A stretch of DNA of 5,026 nucleotides from Actinomycetales bacterium (lineage in GTDB: Bacteria; Actinomycetota; Actinomycetes; Actinomycetales; Dermabacteraceae). Made by a program: the position numbers and the translations under genes. Under the pieces are notes generated by a model. The model had not been told where the DNA came from, searched no databases, and saw nothing but the letters and a program-made list of their open reading frames with translations. The first letter of the stretch is position 1. Every line of letters starts with the position of its first letter. Location of the stretch: assembly GCA_012799425.1 (NCBI GenBank), contig JAAZLF010000495.1, positions 1 through 5,026 on the forward strand, in the 5' to 3' direction. Shown here one piece after another: positions 1 through 4,324 of this stretch.

Positions 1-95
1 AGCTCGCGACCAGCCTGCCGGTGCGCACGCTGTCGAAGCCCGGTCGGATGGCGCAGGAGTTCCGTACCGTCTGGCGCAGCCGGCGGGGTCGCTGA
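1..95 (+). CDS. 3' end of an unidentified gene (partial)
   Basis: An open frame runs from the window edge (reading from base 3) to a TGA at 93-95 and gives the last 30 residues of a protein. The tail is basic, ending in a run rich in Arg (WRSRRGR), which is common for the C-terminus of a cytoplasmic or membrane-associated protein but does not identify a family. I chose this frame because it closes just before a hairpin and is convergent with the next gene; the other two plus frames stay open past base 95 and run into the minus-strand IspD-like gene. Only 30 residues are visible, so no function can be given. It could also be chance open frame, though the stop-hairpin arrangement argues for a real gene end. 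Confidence 0.45.
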   Translation, partial: LATSLPVRTLSKPGRMAQEFRTVWRSRRGR

Positions 96-130
96 GCCGG
101 GACCGTGCGGCGCTGCGCCGGGGGCTCAGC
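91..130. terminator. Shared hairpin at the convergent gene ends
   Basis: An 8-bp perfect stem (GCTGAGCC at 91-98 with GGCTCAGC at 123-130) encloses a second small hairpin (108-112 with 116-120, 3-nt loop). The left arm contains the TGA of the plus-strand gene (93-95) and the right arm contains the stop of the minus-strand IspD-like gene (126-128), so both transcripts would end in the same structure. There is no T-tract, which is usual for terminators in high-GC actinobacteria. The terminator role is inferred from position. Confidence 0.4.
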
Positions 131-863
131 CGCGCCGGGAGATGCCGTACCGGTGCGAGGTGTCGCGGGCCAGTCCCAGCGAGATCTGCGCCTGCCACAG
201 GCTGAGCCGATCCAGCACCGCGAACCCGGCATGCGAGCCGGGCACGGTGCGCACCCGGGCGCCGTGCTCCACCGCGGTGAGCACCTCGTCGAACCGGTCC
301 GGTCCGGGGCGGGGCGGGGCAGCCGGGGCCTGCCCGTCCAGTGTGCGGCGCAGCACCTCCCGCCGCAGCAGGCGAGGGCTCTGCATCCCGGTGAGGGTGG
401 ATCTGTCGATGTTGCGCAGCCCCTCCTCACGCACCTCCTTGACCGAATCGGTCAGGGCGATCACGGGCACCACGGCATCGACGTCCGCGCCGAGCGCCGA
501 GACCACCTCGTGGATGACCGACGCCGGGGTGAGGGCGCGCTCCGCATCATGCAGCAGCAGGAGCTCGTCATCGACGTGATCGAGCACGGCACGGAGCGCG
601 GCGGAGCGTCCTCCCTCGACTGCGAGCACCGGTGGCCGGGGCCCCAGCACGTCACGCAGCTGTGGGGCGGCGTCGCGCTCTGCGACGATCAGCGGATCCC
701 GCAGGCGGAGATCCTCGATGGTGCCGAGCAGCCGGGTGATCAGCCGCGAGCCGCCGAGCATCTCGAGGCAGGGCGTGGCCGTGTCCCGGGAGATGCCCGG
801 AGCGGGCGGGGCCAGGGCGAGGACGACGGGTCGCACAGCGACGCCGATCGGGGCGGACGACAC
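126..863 (-). CDS. IspD-like cytidylyltransferase, degenerate active site
   Basis: The 245-residue product aligns along its length with IspD (2-C-methyl-D-erythritol 4-phosphate cytidylyltransferase, third step of the MEP isoprenoid pathway, cytoplasmic). Recognisable parts are the HDAERAL segment at 105-111 (family HDAARP, keeping the Asp and Arg109), LTDSVKEV at 137-144 (family VTDTVK), and DRSTLTGMQSPR at 153-164 (family DRxxLWxxQTPQ, keeping the catalytic Arg). The N-terminal CTP loop (AAGxGxRxxxxxPK) is not preserved: the Pro-Lys is Pro-Cys (31-32), and the glycines are replaced by Pro or Ala. The C-terminal NxKxT motif with its essential Lys is also gone (211-216). It may be a non-catalytic or altered-function relative. 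Position after carD matches the usual actinobacterial carD-ispD order, but ispF does not follow. The start is uncertain: GTG at 863 lies 14 nt after the carD stop, a second GTG is at 836, and neither has a clear ribosome-binding site. No ATG lies in frame near here; the longer reading upstream to 1028 would overlap carD. Confidence 0.75.
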   Translation of the reverse strand: MSSAPIGVAVRPVVLALAPPAPGISRDTATPCLEMLGGSRLITRLLGTIEDLRLRDPLIVAERDAAPQLRDVLGPRPPVLAVEGGRSAALRAVLDHVDDELLLLHDAERALTPASVIHEVVSALGADVDAVVPVIALTDSVKEVREEGLRNIDRSTLTGMQSPRLLRREVLRRTLDGQAPAAPPRPGPDRFDEVLTAVEHGARVRTVPGSHAGFAVLDRLSLWQAQISLGLARDTSHRYGISRRG

Positions 864-877
864 GTGAGGGGCGGGGC

Positions 878-1360
878 TCAGGAGGCGAGGACCTCGTCGA
901 GGATCGACTCGGCGTCGGCCTCGTCGGTCTTCTCCGCCAGCGCGAGCTCGGAGACGAGGATCTGGCGGGCCTTGGCGAGCATGCGCTTCTCGCCGGCGGA
1001 GAGCCCGCGATCCTGGTCGCGGCGCCACAGGTCGCGCACGACCTCGGCGACCTTCTTGACATCGCCGGAGGCCAGCTTCTCGACGTTCGCCTTGTAGCGG
1101 CGGGACCAGTTGGTGGGCTCCTCCGTGTACGGCTGACGCAGCACCTCGAAGACCTCCTCGAGGCCCTCCTTGTCGACGACGTCGCGCACGCCGACGAGGT
1201 CGACGTTCTCCGCGGGGACCTCGATGGTCAGATCACCCTGAGCGACCTTCAGCTTGAGGTACGTGCGGTCCTCGCCCTTGATGGTGCGGGTCTTGACCTC
1301 TTCGATGAGCGCGGCACCGTGGTGCGGGTAGACGACGGTCTCGCCGACGGCAAAGTTCAT
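878..1360 (-). CDS. carD: RNA polymerase-binding transcription factor CarD
   Basis: This 160-residue protein is the CarD/CdnL-family regulator that binds the RNA polymerase beta subunit and stabilises the open promoter complex, notably at rRNA promoters; it is essential in mycobacteria. The N-terminal Tudor-like RNAP-interaction domain spans about 1-60 ([13 protein letters not shown] at 5-17) and the helical DNA-binding domain about 65-160, with [11 protein letters not shown] at 82-92 and [17 protein letters not shown] at 119-135. Trp85, which wedges into the upstream edge of the bubble, is present at exactly the mycobacterial position, as are Arg25 and Lys125. Residue 47 is Glu where M. tuberculosis has Arg. 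Length is close to the 162 residues of the M. tuberculosis protein. The ATG at 1358-1360 has a good AAAGGGGA site (1369-1376) 8 nt upstream; an in-frame upstream extension to 1486 is rejected because family members start here. Its stop is 14 nt from the IspD-like gene, so the two are probably co-transcribed. Confidence 0.97.
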   Translation of the reverse strand: MNFAVGETVVYPHHGAALIEEVKTRTIKGEDRTYLKLKVAQGDLTIEVPAENVDLVGVRDVVDKEGLEEVFEVLRQPYTEEPTNWSRRYKANVEKLASGDVKKVAEVVRDLWRRDQDRGLSAGEKRMLAKARQILVSELALAEKTDEADAESILDEVLAS

Positions 1361-1368
1361 GTGGTGGG

Positions 1369-1394
1369 TCCCCTTTCCGTCGGTCAGTCTAGCA
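1369..1394 (-). promoter_or_regulatory. Likely carD promoter (extended -10) and ribosome-binding site
   Basis: Read on the minus strand, TGC-TAGACT (1394 down to 1386) is an extended -10 element of the actinobacterial TANNNT type. The expected transcription start lies near 1379, giving a leader of about 19 nt that contains the AAAGGGGA ribosome-binding site (1369-1376). No convincing -35 hexamer is seen at the right distance, as is common with extended -10 promoters. The assignment is by pattern and spacing only. Confidence 0.5.
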
Positions 1395-1464
1395 CCGCGG
1401 GGTCGTGATAAAGTGCCCGGCCACCTGCTTGGCGACCTGCTGCAGCGCCTCTTCGGCAGGCCCT

Positions 1465-1482
1465 CCTCGGCGCGAGCCGAGG
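1465..1482 (+). other. Hairpin with GNRA tetraloop
   Basis: CCTCGGC (1465-1471) pairs perfectly with GCCGAGG (1476-1482) around the loop GCGA, a stable GNRA tetraloop when read on the plus strand. It lies upstream of the likely lipoprotein promoter and upstream of the carD promoter as well, so it is not obviously in a leader of either gene. It may be a terminator remnant or simply a GC-rich chance hairpin. Confidence 0.35.
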
Positions 1483-1505
1483 CCACCGCACGGCGACCGC
1501 CCGAG

Positions 1506-1548
1506 CGCCCCCGTGACCTCCCGCATCGACCTGGTCACGCCCGGGGCG
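1506..1548. promoter_or_regulatory. Dyad: possible operator or hairpin
   Basis: CGTGACC (1512-1518) and GGTCACG (1533-1539) form a perfect inverted repeat with a 14-bp spacer; the arm centres are 21 bp apart, about two helical turns, as expected for a dimeric regulator site. Outer arms CGCCCC (1506-1511) and GGGGCG (1543-1548) extend the pairing after a 3-nt bulge, so as RNA it could form a 13-bp stem. It lies upstream of the candidate promoters of both flanking genes. No regulator can be named. Confidence 0.35.
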
Positions 1549-1578
1549 GCGAGGTCCGGCTGGCACCCGCGGTTGGGG

Positions 1579-1584
1579 TAACCT
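1579..1584 (+). promoter_or_regulatory. Candidate -10 element for the lipoprotein gene
   Basis: TAACCT fits the actinobacterial TANNNT -10 pattern and lies 57 bp upstream of the GTG start, which would leave a leader of about 50 nt. No clear -35 element is found about 17 bp upstream. Pattern-only assignment. Confidence 0.3.
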
Positions 1585-1641
1585 GTCAGGGCTGTCCCCT
1601 GAACGTCTCCGCCGCTCCGCGGCACCGAAGAGGAGTCCTCC

Positions 1642-2139
1642 GTGCGCCGTCCCCGCCGTCTCGTGCTCTCCGCCGCCGCCATGGGCCTCGCGCTCGCGGC
1701 CTCCGGATGCACGTATCTCAGCCCGGTGCAGACGCACGAGTTCTACCAGGCGGGCGATGGCACCAACGCCAACATCACGCAGGACGACGCACTCTTCGCG
1801 GGAGTCCGCAACGCCGTGCTCGTCTTCGGCGAGGACGGCACCCCGGTCTTCACGGCATCGGTCGTGAACTACTCCGACGAGGAGATCACCGTCGACCTAG
1901 AGGGCATCGCGGACGGCGCATCGATCTTCTCGACCCAGGTCCAGGTGCCGGCTCAGGGCACCGTGAAGCTCGGGCCGGGCGAGGACCGCGAGCTGGTCCC
2001 GGTCGGCGCGGTCAACGTGGTCCCCGGCACCGTGCTGGACCTCGAGGTCACCGCGGGCGGCCAGTCCACCACCATCTCGATGCCCACGCTCGAGACCAGT
2101 CTCGCCCACTACGACCTCGACCAGCCGGCCGAGGGCTGA
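1642..2139 (+). CDS. Predicted secreted lipoprotein of unknown function
   Basis: The 165-residue product begins with a classic lipoprotein signal: basic RRPRR at 2-6, a hydrophobic stretch at about 7-20, and the lipobox LAASGC with the lipidated Cys at 23. The mature part of 143 residues should be anchored to the outer face of the cell membrane. It is rich in short beta-strand-like segments (for example GVRNAVLVFG, PVFTASVVNYS, TVKLGPG) and in acidic residues, with no Cys beyond the lipobox, suggesting an all-beta, Ig-like or copper-chaperone-like fold; this is inference. Small lipoproteins of this look recur near carD and phosphate genes in Micrococcales as I recall, some misleadingly annotated as DNA modification methylases, but no function is established here. 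The GTG start at 1642 has an AGGAG site (1631-1635) 6 nt upstream. It is convergent with the response regulator gene. Confidence 0.88.
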   Translation: MRRPRRLVLSAAAMGLALAASGCTYLSPVQTHEFYQAGDGTNANITQDDALFAGVRNAVLVFGEDGTPVFTASVVNYSDEEITVDLEGIADGASIFSTQVQVPAQGTVKLGPGEDRELVPVGAVNVVPGTVLDLEVTAGGQSTTISMPTLETSLAHYDLDQPAEG

Positions 2140-2157
2140 TCCCGTCGGCATCCTCAG

Positions 2158-2201
2158 CACGCACAACGCCCCGCAGCTCAGGCTGCGGGGCGTTGTGCGT
2201 G
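2158..2201. terminator. Bidirectional terminator hairpin, 20-bp perfect stem
   Basis: Bases 2158-2177 pair perfectly with 2182-2201 around a 4-nt loop (TCAG). The stem contains AACGCCCCGC on one arm and GCGGGGCGTT on the other. It sits 18 bp after the lipoprotein stop and 16 bp after the response regulator stop on the other strand, so it serves both convergent genes. Neither side has a T-tract, as is usual for actinobacterial terminators. Confidence 0.88.
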
Positions 2202-2217
2202 GAGCACCGTCGGGGCG

Positions 2218-2910
2218 TCAGCTCCCGGATTCGAACTTGTAGCCCAGACCGCGCACGGTCACCAGGTGCACGGGATTGCGGGGGTCGTCCTCGATCTTCG
2301 CGCGCAGGCGCTTGACATGCACGTCGAGAGTCTTGGTGTCCCCCACGTAGTTCGCGCCCCAGACGCGGTCGATGAGCTGCCCGCGGGTGAGCACGCGGTC
2401 CACGTTGCGCAGCAGCATCTCGAGCAGCTCGAACTCCTTGAGGGGGAGCGCGACCTCGGTGCCGTGCACCTCGACCACGTGACGCTCGACATCCATCATG
2501 ATGTTCCCCGCGGTCAGGGTGGCGTCCTCCTCGGTCTCGGCGGCATCCTGGCCGCGACGGCGCAGCACGGCCTTGATCCGGGCCAGCAGCTCGCGGGAGG
2601 AGTAGGGCTTGGTGACGTAGTCGTCCGCGCCCAGCTCGAGGCCGAGCACCTTGTCGAACTCGTCGTCCTTCGCGGTGAGCATGATGACGGGCACGCTCGA
2701 GGTGCGGCGGATCTCGCGGCAGACCTCCGTGCCGCTCATGCCGGGAAGCATCAGATCCAGCAGCACCAGATCGGCGCCGTGGGCGGTGAAGATCCGCAGG
2801 CCGTCCGTGCCGGTGTCGGCGACGGCGACCTCGTACCCCTCCTTGCGCAGCGAGTACGAGAGGGGGTCCGAGAAGGACTCCTCGTCCTCCACGATCAGGA
2901 TGCGCGTCAT
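2218..2910 (-). CDS. regX3: OmpR/PhoB-family response regulator, RegX3 type
   Basis: This 230-residue DNA-binding response regulator is the likely output of the phosphate-responsive two-component system. The receiver domain spans about 1-118, with the acidic pair Glu8-Asp9, the phosphoacceptor Asp52 in LLDLMLPG, Thr79 and Lys101 in VTKPY all in place. A short linker (about 119-130) leads to an OmpR/PhoB winged-helix domain (about 131-228), with LPLKEFELLEMLL, the recognition-helix segment KTLDVHVKRLRAKIE and the closing TVRGLGYKFE. Asp52 matches the phosphorylated residue of mycobacterial RegX3. The ATG at 2908-2910 has a GAAGGGA site 7 nt upstream, inside the 3' end of the kinase gene, and one base separates the kinase stop from this ATG, so translation is probably coupled. 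The RegX3 name rests on the gene order kinase-regulator beside phoU and on sequence resemblance; PhoP/PhoB-like is the alternative label for the same role. Confidence 0.9.
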   Translation of the reverse strand: MTRILIVEDEESFSDPLSYSLRKEGYEVAVADTGTDGLRIFTAHGADLVLLDLMLPGMSGTEVCREIRRTSSVPVIMLTAKDDEFDKVLGLELGADDYVTKPYSSRELLARIKAVLRRRGQDAAETEEDATLTAGNIMMDVERHVVEVHGTEVALPLKEFELLEMLLRNVDRVLTRGQLIDRVWGANYVGDTKTLDVHVKRLRAKIEDDPRNPVHLVTVRGLGYKFESGS

Positions 2911-2911
2911 G

Positions 2912-4150
2912 TCATTGTCCCTTCCCCGACCCGTGTGCGGTCGCGATGGTGGTTGAAGAGTGATGGGGGTCGACGTGCTCAGCGGGGCGCGCACCGACGG
3001 TGATCGTCTCGGTGCTGCCCATCTCCGGCAGGCGGAGCGTGAACGTCGAGCCCTGCCCGGGCATCGACCAGGCGGTGACCTCGCCGCCGTGGTCGCTCGC
3101 GATGTGCTTGACGATCGCCAGCCCCAGCCCGGAGCCTCCCGTGGAGCGCGAGCGCGCCCGGTCGACTCGGAAGAAGCGCTCGAAGACCCGCTCGAGGTGC
3201 TCCCGGGAGATGCCGATCCCCTGATCCTTGACGGAGATCTCGACCATCCCGCCGTCGCGCCGCACGGACACGCCGACCCGGGTGCGCGGATCGGAGTACG
3301 AGATCGCGTTCGAGATCAGGTTCGACAGCGCCGTGGTGAGCATCGAGGACGAGCCGAAGACCTGAAGTCCCTGCGCTCCGCCGACGCTGACCTCGATGTT
3401 CGATCCGAGGGCGAAGTTCCGGTTCAGGCTCACGGCCTCCTCGAGGACCTCGTCGATCTCGACGGGCTCGGCATCGGGCAGAGCGGAGCCGCCCTGGACC
3501 CGCGAGAGCTCGATGATCTCCTTGACCAGGTGCGACAGCCGCCGCGACTCGGCCTGCATCCGCTCTGCGAAGCGGCGCACCGCGTCCGGGTCCTCGGCGG
3601 CGTCCTCCATGGTCTCGGCCAGCAGCGTGATCGCACCGACGGGCGTCTTCAGCTCATGGGACACGTTGGCCACGAAGTCGCGCCGGGTCTCCTCGACGCG
3701 CACGGCCCGGGTGAGGTCGTCGGCCAGCAGCAGCGTCCCGTGCTCGCCCAGCGCGCCGATGCGCACGTCGATCACCGCATCGGAGTCCCCCTGCGCGGTG
3801 CGGCGGAGGCCGAGCCGCTCGTCGCGGAAGCCGCCGTTGCGGCCGACGTCGGCGACCAGCGCCATCAGCTCGTTGCTGGCCAGGCGCGGGTAATCCCCCT
3901 CGGAGGCGCGCACGATGCCGTAGGAGTACGCCAGGGGAGAGGCACGCAGCACGTCGCCGCTCGCATCGAGCACGACGTAGGCGGAGGAGAGGATCGCCAG
4001 GACCTCTGCGGCCGCCTCGGGGACGATCTGCCCCGGCACCTCGGCCGTCTCGCGGCGCGCGCGCCGCGGATGGGCGAGCGCGAGCGTCGCACTGACGCCG
4101 ATCACCAGACCGATCGCGCCGGCGAGCACGAGGAGCGCAGACAGGGGCAC
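2912..4150 (-). CDS. senX3: Membrane sensor histidine kinase, SenX3 type
   Basis: The 412-residue kinase has one N-terminal membrane segment (about 5-26) with almost no extracellular part, a PAS-like region (about 45-145), a HisKA dimerisation domain with the phosphorylated His165 in NVSHELKTP (162-170), and a HATPase domain: N-box with Asn277 and Asn281, G1 box DQGIGI (309-314), F-box FERFFR (323-328) and G2 box GGSGLGLAI (338-346). All catalytic motifs are intact. Lack of a sensing loop outside the cell fits the SenX3/PhoR type, which receives the phosphate signal through PhoU rather than by binding phosphate. The C-terminus continues about 30 residues beyond the ATPase fold and is rich in His. 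The GTG at 4148-4150 is the first possible start: an in-frame TAG lies at 4160-4162. No well-placed ribosome-binding site precedes it, and the -10 spacing suggests a leaderless mRNA. The neighbouring regulator follows one base later. Confidence 0.92.
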   Translation of the reverse strand: MPLSALLVLAGAIGLVIGVSATLALAHPRRARRETAEVPGQIVPEAAAEVLAILSSAYVVLDASGDVLRASPLAYSYGIVRASEGDYPRLASNELMALVADVGRNGGFRDERLGLRRTAQGDSDAVIDVRIGALGEHGTLLLADDLTRAVRVEETRRDFVANVSHELKTPVGAITLLAETMEDAAEDPDAVRRFAERMQAESRRLSHLVKEIIELSRVQGGSALPDAEPVEIDEVLEEAVSLNRNFALGSNIEVSVGGAQGLQVFGSSSMLTTALSNLISNAISYSDPRTRVGVSVRRDGGMVEISVKDQGIGISREHLERVFERFFRVDRARSRSTGGSGLGLAIVKHIASDHGGEVTAWSMPGQGSTFTLRLPEMGSTETITVGARPAEHVDPHHSSTTIATAHGSGKGQ

Positions 4151-4162
4151 CCGTACAGCCTA
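4150..4162 (-). promoter_or_regulatory. Candidate -10 element giving a leaderless senX3 mRNA
   Basis: On the minus strand TAGGCT (4162 to 4157) fits TANNNT and is followed by 6 nt (GTACGG) and then the GTG start at 4150, so transcription would begin at the first base of the start codon. This is the standard geometry of actinobacterial leaderless genes. The -35 region is not conserved. An AAGGGG further upstream (4165-4170) is 14 nt from the GTG and too far to be a good ribosome-binding site. Confidence 0.5.
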
Positions 4163-4221
4163 GGCCCCTTCCTGCTCCTGCCTGGCCCTGCACGCCGAGA
4201 AGGCGGACAATGAGGACAGGA

Positions 4222-4275
4222 GTTCATGGGGACTACGCTTCGCGTTCACCGATCGCAGCGGTCAGTTCATCTGGC
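4222..4275 (+). promoter_or_regulatory. PHO-box-like GTTCA repeats in the senX3-phoU spacer
   Basis: Three GTTCA elements occur on the same strand at 4222-4226, 4244-4248 and 4265-4269, 22 and 21 bp apart, about two helical turns. The middle one reads GTTCACC, the core of the 11-bp direct-repeat units bound by Streptomyces PhoP and related actinobacterial phosphate regulators. A reverse-orientation GGTGAA follows at 4291-4296. The array lies between divergent senX3 and phoU and could serve both. Binding by the local regulator is inferred. Confidence 0.45.
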
Positions 4276-4280
4276 ATTGC

Positions 4281-4286
4281 GACAAT
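4281..4286 (+). promoter_or_regulatory. Candidate phoU -10 element
   Basis: GACAAT resembles TATAAT at four of six positions and lies just downstream of the GTTCA repeats, placing them over and around the -35 region, as at activator-dependent phosphate promoters. Transcription would start near 4293, leaving a leader of about 32 nt with the ribosome-binding site. A rival -10 is TACGCT at 4234-4239. Both are pattern-only. Confidence 0.25.
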
Positions 4287-4324
4287 GGTGGGTGAAGGTC
4301 CCTTCAGACAGAGGAGTAGTAACC

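Larger units (their letters stand above)
1361..1641. other. Divergent spacer between carD and the lipoprotein gene
   Basis: This 281-bp stretch has no convincing gene. It contains, in order, the carD ribosome-binding site and -10 element, a 7-bp hairpin with a GCGA (GNRA) tetraloop at 1465-1482, a large dyad at 1506-1548, a TAACCT -10-like element at 1579-1584 pointing towards the lipoprotein gene, and that gene's ribosome-binding site. A 45-codon minus-strand open frame (1389-1526) crosses it but lacks strong support. Confidence 0.6.

Noticed and set aside
864..1028. Longer IspD-like reading starting at 1028
   Set aside because: It overlaps the certain carD coding region in another frame and its residues are the Arg-rich shadow of carD.
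1361..1486. Longer CarD reading starting upstream of 1360
   Set aside because: The extension runs through the likely carD promoter and is Arg/Pro-rich; CarD proteins start with the [15 protein letters not shown] sequence found at 1360.
1359..2315. 318-codon plus-strand frame across carD's spacer and the lipoprotein gene
   Set aside because: Its translation is Arg/Gly/Pro-rich and runs through the terminator; the lipoprotein frame has a ribosome-binding site, signal peptide and lipobox.
2266..3003. Long plus-strand frames opposite the response regulator and kinase (also 2960-4213)
   Set aside because: These are antisense shadows of high-GC genes: repetitive composition, no recognisable domain, and the minus-strand genes have all expected motifs.
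4226..4324. N-terminal extension of PhoU from an upstream in-frame ATG at 4226
   Set aside because: The AGGAG before it is only 3 nt from the ATG, the added 33 residues do not resemble PhoU, and the ATG at 4325 has an ideal ribosome-binding site and the family's normal N-terminus.
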